This document shows, in pieces, positions 1-5,570 of a DNA stretch of 11,512 bases. Source of the DNA: Candidatus Falkowiibacteriota bacterium. GTDB taxonomy: Bacteria; Patescibacteriota; Patescibacteriia; Patescibacteriales; UBA12465. Position 1 is the first letter of the stretch. Each line of letters begins with the position of its first letter. A program made the position numbers and the translations under genes. The stretch is taken from positions 1-11,512 of the forward strand of contig CAIZYV010000024.1 in the NCBI GenBank assembly GCA_903937325.1. The letters are read 5' to 3'. Below the pieces are notes generated by a model that saw only the letters and a program-made list of their open reading frames with translations, was not told where the DNA came from and did no database searches.

Positions 1-72
1 ACGGATCAGTAAATCGTGATTAATCCGTGTAATACGCCTGATAATATCAACGATTTTTACTTAAATTAACGC

Positions 73-333
73 ATGAAACACTATTTAACGCGATTTGCTC
101 GACATGTGATGTTCTGGACACTGCTCACTTTAGCGGGTGGACTTATTGGTGTGCATTTTTTATTTGCGAGTATAGAAAATTATAAAGCTGATTTAGAAAT
201 GCAATTGAGTCAAGCTATTGATGCGCCAGTGAAAATTGGGCAGTTACGCGCTAAGTTGCGTGGTTTAACCCCAGAAATAAGGCTTTTACACCTCAATATT
301 GCGGATGAAAATCAGCCAGAGACGTATAAATAG
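73..333 (+). CDS. N-terminal fragment of a YhdP/AsmA-like envelope protein (foreign, truncated)
   Basis: The first ~80 codons look like the start of the large gammaproteobacterial YhdP (TIGR02099) family, AsmA-like proteins anchored in the inner membrane and linked to outer-membrane lipid transport. A hydrophobic segment at residues ~13-33 is the single N-terminal membrane anchor. It is followed by the family pattern in which a helix leads into 'APVKIGQLRAKLRGLTPEIRL', matching the 'tgxPV..xxL.a.w.g..P.l' region. Family members are around 1,000 residues or more, whereas this frame stops at codon 86, inside the opposite-strand yebC. Similarity fades near residue 79, so roughly the last 6-8 codons are probably read from yebC DNA. 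A protein that works with an outer membrane does not fit the rest of the window, so I infer DNA from another organism joined here. No Shine-Dalgarno is visible before the ATG. The family call is from memory of the pattern, without a search. Confidence 0.6.
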   Translation: MKHYLTRFARHVMFWTLLTLAGGLIGVHFLFASIENYKADLEMQLSQAIDAPVKIGQLRAKLRGLTPEIRLLHLNIADENQPETYK

Positions 334-850
334 TCAATCCTTCGTCGGCTTGATCAAGATCGCGAGCACCATTATCAATCAACTCCAATTCGAATTCATC
401 AAAATTTATCTTTTTGGTCGATAACTCCGCCGCCTCAATCATAATTACACCGGCTTGTTCAAAATTCCACATAACCGCTCCAAAAGAACCACCAACCTTA
501 GTGAAAGCATGACGTACTGAAGATGCGCTTCGATTACGATTATCCGTAACACATTTAACAATCACCTGCATATTAAGAGGACCGATACCTTCATAATATA
601 ATTCTTCCACCTGCGCGCCACCAAGTTCGCCCGTCCCCTTCTTAATTGCTCTTTCAATATTATCTTTAGGCATGCTAACTTCCCGAGCACGATCAATTGC
701 CGCCCTCAAACTAGGATTAGCATCAGGGTCACCGCCTCTTTTGGCAGCAATGGAAATAATATTGGCAAATTTCGTAAAAATTGCGCCGCGTTTAGCGTCA
801 ACAATCTCTTTCTGACGATGAGTTGTCGCCCACTTGGAATGTCCGGACAT
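293..850 (-). CDS. yebC: YebC/TACO1-family protein, 3'-truncated at a likely chimeric join
   Basis: The N-terminus 'MSGHSKWATTHRQKE' followed by DAKRGAIFTKF (residues 19-29), MPKDNIERAIKKGTG (60-74), YYEGIGP (85-91) and TDNRNR (102-107) are hallmark YebC motifs. The family was long annotated as a transcriptional regulator; recent work assigns members to translation, easing ribosome stalling at difficult motifs. It is cytoplasmic. YebC proteins are about 240-250 residues long; this frame gives 185, and recognisable similarity ends around residue 181 (LTIYTSLADF). About 60 C-terminal residues are therefore missing and the final 'HPQY' is probably read-through into foreign DNA. The start at 850 is firm because MSGHSKW is the family's true N-terminus. 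No Shine-Dalgarno precedes it. It is transcribed divergently from the SIS gene, from a promoter at 879-907. Confidence 0.93.
   Translation of the reverse strand: MSGHSKWATTHRQKEIVDAKRGAIFTKFANIISIAAKRGGDPDANPSLRAAIDRAREVSMPKDNIERAIKKGTGELGGAQVEELYYEGIGPLNMQVIVKCVTDNRNRSASSVRHAFTKVGGSFGAVMWNFEQAGVIMIEAAELSTKKINFDEFELELIDNGARDLDQADEGLTIYTSLADFHPQY
305..330. other. Probable chimeric junction between YhdP-like and yebC DNA
   Basis: Both coding frames, read towards each other, keep their family resemblance up to this short interval and then both end: the plus frame at 333 and the minus frame at 293. The overlap is about 20-27 bases, the size of a k-mer shared by two genomes in a short-read assembly. 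The positions are estimates from where each protein stops looking like its family. Confidence 0.55.
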
Positions 851-878
851 AAATTTTAAATTAATTATTTACGCCCCA

Positions 879-907
879 ATCTTATCCTAAATTGAAATAA
901 AAATCAA
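879..907 (-). promoter_or_regulatory. Sigma70-like promoter for yebC
   Basis: Read on the minus strand, TTGATT (902-907) and TAAGAT (879-884) are separated by exactly 17 bases, followed by the yebC ATG at 850. The predicted transcript starts near 872 with a leader of about 22 bases. It overlaps head-to-head with the plus-strand promoter at 892-920, so the two RNA polymerase sites cannot be occupied independently. Confidence 0.6.
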
Positions 908-920
908 TATCCGTTATAAT
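892..920 (+). promoter_or_regulatory. Sigma70-like promoter for the SIS-gpmI operon
   Basis: TTGAAA (892-897) and a perfect TATAAT (915-920) with a 17-base spacer are close to consensus. The start point would be near 927, giving a leader of about 30 bases to the ATG at 957. It is interleaved with the divergent yebC promoter. Confidence 0.7.
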
Positions 921-956
921 AAAAACATCAATAAAATTAGCTAAATTATCAAAAAT

Positions 957-1877
957 ATGGTCAAGCAAGAATTAGATTCTTTAAACTTAAGCGTTATGAA
1001 AGCTTTAGATTTTTTTCAAAAAAATCAGCCGCCACGCTTAAATCTAAAAAAATACCCCTTTCCAATAGTTGTCGGCAGTGGCAATGCCTATAATGCGGGA
1101 ATGGCAATTTTTAGCCAGCAGAAAGCATTATTTGCTAATGAAAGTAATTTTCTCACTATTTTGCAACGTTATAAAGATTTAATTAAAAACAAAAGCCTCA
1201 GCCATGCCGTAATCATATCTGCTTCTGGCGAAAAAGATTCTATCTGGGAAATAAAAGCAGCAAAAAAAAGCGGCTTAAAAACCATATTGATGACCTGTTC
1301 GCCGCAGTCCAGCGCAGCTAAACTCGCTGATGAAACACACGCTTTTAGAAAATTACCAGAACCTTATACTTATAATGTCTCAACTTATCTCGGCATGTTT
1401 ATTGCTGAAAGTGGAGAAAAAGCGCAAGAAATAATTAATTTTATTTTAAAACTAAAATTACCCCGTAATTTCAAAAATTACTCCGCTTATTCTTTTATCC
1501 TACCGGATGATTGGGCGGCTATCGCACCAATGCTGGAAATTAAAAAAAGCGAGTTATTCGGTCCGAATCTCTCTCTACGCGCTTTTTCCTACGGCGAAGC
1601 TCGCCACGCTAAATTTGTGATTAGAGAAAAGAAAGAACTTGTTATCAGTTTCGGTGACAATAAATATTTCGGCGACCAGAAAAATCGTTGGCAAATAAAA
1701 ACACCGAAGAATGCCGGCCAAGCCTGGGCGATGGCTGTCTCTTATTTCTTAATCGGTTTAATCCAGGACTCGCATACTGATTATTTCCGACCTAACATCG
1801 CCAAATTCTGTAACGATCATGGCTATAAAGCCTATCCTGGCGCCAAACCTTTTACGGTTATTGTACCGGGAAATTAA
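957..1877 (+). CDS. SIS (sugar isomerase) domain protein
   Basis: A 306-residue cytoplasmic protein built like sugar-phosphate-binding SIS proteins (the fold of the GlmS isomerase half and the phosphoglucose/phosphomannose isomerases). The first half carries the nucleotide-like loop VVGSGNAY (residues 38-45) and the typical SIS strand-loop-helix 'VIISASGEKDSIWEIKAAKK' (85-104), where Ser/Gly residues would hold the sugar phosphate. A second, more degenerate SIS-like half follows; 'FSYGEARHAKFVI' (210-222) sits where isomerases place the catalytic Glu/His segment. The exact substrate cannot be read from sequence. The gene opens a two-gene unit, 28 bases before gpmI, which suggests a role in central sugar-phosphate metabolism. 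It has its own near-consensus promoter. No Shine-Dalgarno is visible, but the ATG at 957 is the first in frame after the promoter. Confidence 0.75.
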   Translation: MVKQELDSLNLSVMKALDFFQKNQPPRLNLKKYPFPIVVGSGNAYNAGMAIFSQQKALFANESNFLTILQRYKDLIKNKSLSHAVIISASGEKDSIWEIKAAKKSGLKTILMTCSPQSSAAKLADETHAFRKLPEPYTYNVSTYLGMFIAESGEKAQEIINFILKLKLPRNFKNYSAYSFILPDDWAAIAPMLEIKKSELFGPNLSLRAFSYGEARHAKFVIREKKELVISFGDNKYFGDQKNRWQIKTPKNAGQAWAMAVSYFLIGLIQDSHTDYFRPNIAKFCNDHGYKAYPGAKPFTVIVPGN

Positions 1878-1905
1878 TCAATATCAAGCTAAAAATCTAT
1901 AACCT

Positions 1906-3426
1906 ATGAAAAGTAAACAAGCAATTGTCTTAATCATCCGAGATGGCTGGGGTTATAATCCCCGACGGAAAAATAATCTTATTAAAAACAGTAAAACTCC
2001 GAATGAAGATTTTTATTTGAAAAATTATCCGCATGGGCTCTTAAAAGCGAGCGGCGAAGCGGTTGGTTTAGACGATGGCTACCAGGGTAACTCTGAGGTT
2101 GGTCACTTAACCATCGGCGCCGGCCGTGTTATTTTCCAGGCGCTGACCAGAATTAATAAGGATATAGACAAGGGAGAATTCTTCAAAAATAAAGTACTTT
2201 TAGAAACAATTGAAAAATGCAAAAAGCAGCAAACCCACCTTCATCTAATCGGCCTTCTTCAGGATCAAGGCGTACACGCACACATGAAGCATCTTTTTGC
2301 CATTCTTGATCTTTGTCGACAGAAAAAATTAAAAGATATTTATATCCATGCGATTACTGACGGCCGCGATGCACCGGTGCGTGAAAGTATTAAGCATCTA
2401 AAATCTCTGCAAAAAAAATTAGATAATCTTAGTTTTGGTAAAATTGTAAGCATTAGTGGACGTTATTATGCAATGGATAGAGATAAGCGCTGGACAAGAA
2501 CGAAGGCTGCTTATGAAAGCATGGCTTTGGGCAAAGGAGAAATTTTTCAAAATGCCTTGGCACAATTACAGTCATGTCACAAAAAAGGCGAAACTGATGA
2601 ATTTATCAAACCAAGCATATTAGCGGATTACAAAGGCATGATTAAAAATGATAGCGTTATTTTTTTCAATTTCCGCACCGATCGGCCACGTCAATTAACT
2701 CAAGCTTTAATCGAAAAAAACTTTAACGGCTTCAAGAGAAAAATAATTGGCGTTAATCTAACCGCCATGACTCAATACTATAAGCCGATGCCGGCTAAAG
2801 TTGCTTTTACAAATATAACTCTAAATAATCTCTTAGGAGAAACTCTTAGCCGCCACGGATTAAAGCAACTGCGCATCAGCGAAACGGAAAAATACGCCCA
2901 TGTTACTTTCTTTTTCAACGGACAAAAGGAAAAAGCCAACCCGGGAGAAAAGAGAATTCTTATAAAATCACCAAGAGTCGCGACTTATGATGAAAAACCG
3001 GAAATGAGCGCGCCCCTGATTAGTGCCCGCTTAGTTAAAGAAATTAAAAAACAACAATATGATTTTATTGTTGTTAATTTAGTTAATGGCGATATGGTTG
3101 GACATACCGGCAAAATATCAGCCATTAAACAAGCCATAGCAGCCGTCGATCAAGCACAGGGAGAAATAATAAAAACTGCCTTAGCGGCTAGTTATACCTG
3201 TTTAGTGTTAGCCGATCATGGTAACGCCGAAGATAAAAGCGCCAGCGTCGCCACTAGCCATACCACTAACCCGGTACCTGTTATGCTAATTTCCAGCGAC
3301 AAGAAACTAAAAAAAGTAAAAATAAAAACCGGCGCCGGCCTAAAAGATGTCGCCCCGACCATCCTGAAAATAATGGGTCTTCCGATTCCCAAAGAAATGG
3401 ATGGACATTGTTTCATACAAGATTAA
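1906..3426 (+). CDS. gpmI: 2,3-bisphosphoglycerate-independent phosphoglycerate mutase (iPGM)
   Basis: Interconverts 3- and 2-phosphoglycerate in glycolysis through a phosphoserine intermediate and two metal ions. At 506 residues it is full length for the family. Visible motifs: RDGWG with metal ligand D13; GNSEVGH with the phosphorylated serine S63; TDGRD (151-155); SGRYYAMDRD (184-193); NFRTDR (255-260); SETEKYAHVTFFF (325-337) with the active-site lysine K329; DMVGH (D396, H400); ADHGNAED (D437, H438); and TSHTTNPVP (H452). The complete metal-site set implies an active enzyme. Oddities: the usual S-D-G-G-V-H-S-H segment reads QDQGVHAH (119-126), and the pre-metal residue is Arg rather than a hydrophobic one. 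It is co-transcribed behind the SIS gene and ends 8 bases before a strong hairpin terminator. Histidine-phosphatase-type (cofactor-dependent) mutases are unrelated to this fold. Confidence 0.97.
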   Translation: MKSKQAIVLIIRDGWGYNPRRKNNLIKNSKTPNEDFYLKNYPHGLLKASGEAVGLDDGYQGNSEVGHLTIGAGRVIFQALTRINKDIDKGEFFKNKVLLETIEKCKKQQTHLHLIGLLQDQGVHAHMKHLFAILDLCRQKKLKDIYIHAITDGRDAPVRESIKHLKSLQKKLDNLSFGKIVSISGRYYAMDRDKRWTRTKAAYESMALGKGEIFQNALAQLQSCHKKGETDEFIKPSILADYKGMIKNDSVIFFNFRTDRPRQLTQALIEKNFNGFKRKIIGVNLTAMTQYYKPMPAKVAFTNITLNNLLGETLSRHGLKQLRISETEKYAHVTFFFNGQKEKANPGEKRILIKSPRVATYDEKPEMSAPLISARLVKEIKKQQYDFIVVNLVNGDMVGHTGKISAIKQAIAAVDQAQGEIIKTALAASYTCLVLADHGNAEDKSASVATSHTTNPVPVMLISSDKKLKKVKIKTGAGLKDVAPTILKIMGLPIPKEMDGHCFIQD

Positions 3427-3434
3427 ATGAATTG

Positions 3435-3471
3435 AATATTTAAAATTATGGCTAATTTTAAATATTTTTTT
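3435..3471 (+). terminator. Rho-independent terminator after gpmI
   Basis: A perfect 14-bp inverted repeat (3435-3448 with 3453-3466) around a 4-base TGGC loop is followed by a run of Ts to 3471. The stem is entirely A/T, which is weak per pair but long. It lies 8 bases past the gpmI stop and separates that operon from the next promoter. Confidence 0.75.
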
Positions 3472-3481
3472 AAATAATAAA

Positions 3482-3511
3482 TTGACTTGAGGTGGTCTTG
3501 GATGATAGGAT
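3482..3511 (+). promoter_or_regulatory. Promoter for the LysM-M23 gene
   Basis: TTGACT (3482-3487) and TAGGAT (3506-3511) lie 18 bases apart, just past the gpmI terminator. The predicted start is near 3518, only ~15 bases before the first possible codon of the extended peptidase frame at 3533. This supports the view that 3533-3709 is translated rather than being a long leader. Confidence 0.5.
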
Positions 3512-3532
3512 AAAAAGGCTTAAGTTAATAAT

Positions 3533-3709
3533 ATTATCAAAAAGAAAAATTTAAAACTAAAGAAAATAACGATCGAATCTCTGCTCTTAGGCTTAAAACT
3601 AGCAATCGGCCTAAAAGATCTGATCGCTACGATAATACCGGCCTTAATTAAGCCGTTATTTTGGCTAGGAAAATTTTTTCTTTATCGTCCTTTCGTCCAT
3701 TTATACTAC
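3533..3709 (+). other. In-frame N-terminal extension of the M23 peptidase, start codon non-standard
   Basis: The peptidase frame is open from just after the TAA at 3521-3523 up to the TTG at 3710. The translation looks like real protein: a basic start, then amphipathic and aromatic segments such as LLLGLKLAIGLKDLI and FFLYRPFVHLYYL, leading smoothly into FRVKKYDLG. It contains no ATG, GTG or TTG. The candidate starts are ATT at 3533 or CTG at 3581. Related cell-wall hydrolases of these bacteria, as I remember them, carry a similar hydrophobic/basic N-terminus before the main membrane helix, so the 3710 start probably clips ~60 residues. Confidence 0.55.
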
Positions 3710-4936
3710 TTGATTTTTCGAGTCAAAAAATATGATTTAGGCAAACAATCAAAATGGGAATTGGCTAAGAAAAAAGCCATGCATCTAGCTGCTTTGATAT
3801 TGATTATATCTGCTTTTATTTTAAACCTGACAGATAAAAAACAAGCCAGCGCCGCTACCGGCAAGGCGCCGAAAAGTTTAATGGCGGAAATAGTTCAAAA
3901 TGAATTCAGTGATGCCGGACAAAATAATGATGAGTTAATCCAAGAGAACGCCTCGGCTATTAATCTCCAGACACTTGGTGCAGAAAAATATCAAGGACGT
4001 AAAGCAGCCATTAGTGCGGCTAAAGGCATTTCTCCCCGTGACACAGACAATCAAGAAACAACTCCGATTCAAAACGGCAACATGCTCACGAAGCCAAAAC
4101 AAATAGCTATAAGTAATAATGGCACATCGACAGAAGCAACTACTATAACAGAACGTCGGGAAATAACCACTTACACAGTCAAGGCTGGAGATACGATTAG
4201 TACAATTGCCCGTCGCTTTCATTTAAATGTAAATACAATATTGTGGGCAAATAATCTTGGCGCCTTTAGTATTATCCGTGCCGGTGATGATTTAAGCATC
4301 CTGCCGAGCGACGGTTTCTTATACACCGTTAAACGTGGCGATACCATCGGTAAATTAGCACAGATTTACGAGCTTAGCGCCGAAAAAATTATCGCTAGCA
4401 ATAATTTAAGTACTGCCGGTACAATTTCTATCGGTCAAAAATTAATCATACCGGGAACAAAGAAAAGCGAAAGTAATACACGATCGAATATCAGAAATAC
4501 TGCTCAAGCCAGCTATTCCGGCTTAGAAGTAATTAAAGATATTGTTTCTGCTAATCGTCCCATTGTTAGTAGTAATAAGATGGTCTGGCCAACCGTTGGT
4601 CATCGCATAACTCAATATTTTTCTTGGAAACATAATGGCCTTGATATTGGCAATAAAATTGGTACACCAATATACGCTGCCGATTCCGGCGTCGTCGAAA
4701 TATCACAGGGCGGTTATAATGGTGGATATGGTAATACTATTGTAATTAACCACGGAGGCGGTAAAAAGACCCGATATGGTCACGCATCCAAACTCTTAGT
4801 TAAGAAAGGTGCAGAAGTAGAAAAAGGTCAACTCATCGCCCTAATGGGTTCAACTGGTCGCTCAACCGGATCACACCTTCATTTTGAAGTTATTATTAAT
4901 GGTAGTAGATATAATCCCTTAAATTATATTAAATAA
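3710..4936 (+). CDS. Membrane-anchored LysM-LysM-M23 peptidoglycan endopeptidase
   Basis: Numbering is from the TTG at 3710 (408 residues). A basic stretch precedes a hydrophobic helix at residues ~24-40 that would anchor or export the protein. A low-complexity linker (~45-150) follows, then two LysM peptidoglycan-binding modules (about 154-198 and 205-248, each starting with YTVK.GDTI), a spacer, and a C-terminal M23 zinc endopeptidase domain (about 300-405). M23 ligands and catalytic residues are visible: H308 and D312 in KHNGLDIG, H358 in RYGHASKL, and H389/H391 in GSHLHFEV. The enzyme should cut peptide cross-bridges outside the membrane, in wall growth or division. The next gene begins 1 base after its stop, so they are probably translated together. 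The real start is likely upstream, at ATT 3533 (see the separate entry). Domain identity is very secure; the substrate bond is not readable. Confidence 0.93.
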   Translation: MIFRVKKYDLGKQSKWELAKKKAMHLAALILIISAFILNLTDKKQASAATGKAPKSLMAEIVQNEFSDAGQNNDELIQENASAINLQTLGAEKYQGRKAAISAAKGISPRDTDNQETTPIQNGNMLTKPKQIAISNNGTSTEATTITERREITTYTVKAGDTISTIARRFHLNVNTILWANNLGAFSIIRAGDDLSILPSDGFLYTVKRGDTIGKLAQIYELSAEKIIASNNLSTAGTISIGQKLIIPGTKKSESNTRSNIRNTAQASYSGLEVIKDIVSANRPIVSSNKMVWPTVGHRITQYFSWKHNGLDIGNKIGTPIYAADSGVVEISQGGYNGGYGNTIVINHGGGKKTRYGHASKLLVKKGAEVEKGQLIALMGSTGRSTGSHLHFEVIINGSRYNPLNYIK

Positions 4937-4937
4937 T

Positions 4938-5180
4938 ATGATAATCCTTGGTTTAGTTATTATTGCAGTTGGCACAATCTTAGTCGTTAAAACAGAATGG
5001 TTTTTAGAAAATTTTGGACGCATTACCTGGTTTGAAGATAAACTAGGTAGTGAAGGTGGTTCTCGTTTAGGCTACAAGCTCGTCGGTATTGCCTTTATCT
5101 TTATTGGCATTGTGATGATGAGTGGCAACAGTAATACTTTCTTCACTTGGGCCCTGAGCCCTCTTATCCCCAAGAGTTAA
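4938..5180 (+). CDS. Small conserved-type membrane protein, function unknown
   Basis: An 80-residue protein with two predicted membrane helices (residues ~1-18 and ~46-62). They enclose a soluble loop rich in aromatic and charged residues: WFLENFGRITWFEDKLG, then GGSRLGYK. The tail is short and ends in PLIPKS. The pattern 'TEWF..NFGRI.WFE..LG.EGGSRLGYKL' looks like a conserved motif of small proteins I associate with Patescibacteria genomes, but I know no function. The ATG sits 1 base after the stop of the LysM-M23 gene, so expression is probably coupled, and a role at the cell envelope is a reasonable guess. No Shine-Dalgarno and no clear terminator follow; the next element is a tRNA promoter. 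Confidence 0.8.
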   Translation: MIILGLVIIAVGTILVVKTEWFLENFGRITWFEDKLGSEGGSRLGYKLVGIAFIFIGIVMMSGNSNTFFTWALSPLIPKS

Positions 5181-5191
5181 GAAGCGACGGA

Positions 5192-5220
5192 TTGACGGCC
5201 GGCAAAAATCCAGATAAACT
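5192..5220 (+). promoter_or_regulatory. Possible promoter for tRNA-Ala
   Basis: TTGACG (5192-5197) and TAAACT (5215-5220) lie 17 bases apart, putting the start near 5227, about 12 bases before the mature tRNA 5' end. The -10 matches only 4 of 6 consensus bases, so read-through from the peptidase operon remains an alternative. Confidence 0.45.
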
Positions 5221-5238
5221 ATCAAATATTCTGGAAAG

Positions 5239-5311
5239 GGGCCCTTAGCTCATCTGGTAGAGCACCTGCTTTGCAAGCAGGGGGTGGCAGGTTCGAGTCC
5301 TGTAGGGTCCA
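5239..5311 (+). tRNA. tRNA-Ala (anticodon TGC)
   Basis: A complete cloverleaf of 73 bases. The acceptor GGGCCCT (5239-5245) pairs with AGGGTCC (5304-5310) and includes a G3·U70 wobble, the main identity mark of alanine tRNA. The D arm begins TAGCTC. The anticodon stem CCTGC/GCAGG holds the loop TTTGCAA, giving anticodon TGC. The T arm contains GGTTCGAGTCC, and A73 is the discriminator. The bases after A73 are CAT, so CCA is not encoded and must be added by a CCA-adding enzyme. Its T-arm/acceptor 3' half is duplicated downstream at 5477-5499. Confidence 0.97.
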
Positions 5312-5316
5312 CATAA
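5294..5316 (+). repeat. tRNA 3'-end repeat, copy 1 (inside and just past tRNA-Ala)
   Basis: These 23 bases run from the T loop of the tRNA through the discriminator and a few bases beyond. They recur without mismatch at 5477-5499, 183 bases downstream. In both copies a terminator hairpin follows at once, but the two hairpins are unrelated in sequence. Confidence 0.95.
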
Positions 5317-5317
5317 C

Positions 5318-5350
5318 AAAACAACTCCACCTGCGTGGAGTTGTTTTTTT
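5318..5350 (+). terminator. Rho-independent terminator of tRNA-Ala
   Basis: A perfect 13-bp stem (5318-5330 with 5335-5347) around the loop CTGC runs straight into a T tract ending at 5350. It starts 7 bases after the tRNA. Confidence 0.9.
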
Positions 5351-5365
5351 AATTTAGGCATTAGA

Positions 5366-5488
5366 CTACAGGACTCGAAAGCCTGAGGCGATGCGCACTT
5401 GTGCGCCGCCGAGGCCGGGTCGGGGAGCTTGCTTTTCTCAAGCCAAAGGCGCAGAGAAAAGCTTAGCTACCGTGACCGAGTCCTGTAG
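5366..5488 (+). ncRNA. GC-rich structured element behind tRNA-Ala; candidate RNA or extragenic repeat
   Basis: About 60% G+C (74 of 123 bases by my count) in an AT-rich region, with no protein frame I would defend. It folds on paper as a closed three-way junction. P1 is a perfect 12-bp stem (5366-5377 with 5477-5488). P2 is a hairpin built from GCCT/AGGC (5381-5384 with 5412-5415), GGCG/CGCC (5387-5390 with 5407-5410) and GCGCAC/GTGCGC around 5399-5400. P3 is a long hairpin from AGCT/AGCT (5426-5429 with 5465-5468) and the 9-bp GCTTTTCTC/GAGAAAAGC (5431-5439 with 5454-5462). The right strand of P1 is a copy of the tRNA T-arm, so its left strand is antisense to the neighbouring tRNA. I do not recognise the family; it is not tmRNA, which needs a full tRNA-like half and a tag frame. 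Confidence 0.5.
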
Positions 5489-5499
5489 GGTCCACATAA
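5477..5499 (+). repeat. tRNA 3'-end repeat, copy 2
   Basis: An exact 23-base copy of 5294-5316 (T-arm, acceptor 3' strand, discriminator and four flanking bases). No tRNA 5' half precedes it. Such a copy is what site-specific integration into a tRNA leaves behind, but only 160 bases and no integrase lie between the copies. Confidence 0.9.
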
Positions 5500-5532
5500 A
5501 ACACACGAAGCAAAGCTTGCTTCGTGTGTTTT
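5498..5532. terminator. Bidirectional hairpin terminator
   Basis: A perfect 15-bp stem (5498-5512 with 5518-5532) with the loop AAGCT. The arms end in four As and four Ts, so each strand gives a stem followed by a U-run. It can stop rightward transcripts from the tRNA/structured element and leftward transcripts of the phosphohistidine operon, whose last gene stops at 5571. Confidence 0.8.
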
Positions 5533-5570
5533 AATTTTGACTGATACAAAAACAGAAATATAAAAGATGA

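Noticed and set aside
1..72. End of a ribonuclease G gene or a promoter upstream of the YhdP-like fragment
   Set aside because: In many Gammaproteobacteria rng precedes yhdP, but no frame in these 72 bases gives a recognisable RNase G C-terminus. A 6-base inverted repeat (1-6, 23-28) is too weak to call.
3216..3416. Minus-strand coding frame inside gpmI, and similar opposite-strand frames inside yebC, the peptidase and the swivel-domain genes
   Set aside because: They lie entirely within well-supported genes, lack recognisable motifs and look like reflections of the true frame.
5205..5236. Terminator for the M23/small membrane protein operon
   Set aside because: TCCAGA/TCTGGA forms a 6-bp stem with a 15-base loop and no T tract; too weak.
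5366..5499. tmRNA or tRNA pseudogene
   Set aside because: The 3' copy has only the T-arm/acceptor strand without TTCGA in a proper loop; there is no tRNA 5' half pairing with it, no tag frame and no room for the ~350-base tmRNA.
5294..5499. Integrated mobile element bounded by att repeats in tRNA-Ala
   Set aside because: The direct repeat is suggestive, but only 160 bases lie between the copies and there is no integrase. At most it is a scar, so it was reported as a repeat and structured element instead.
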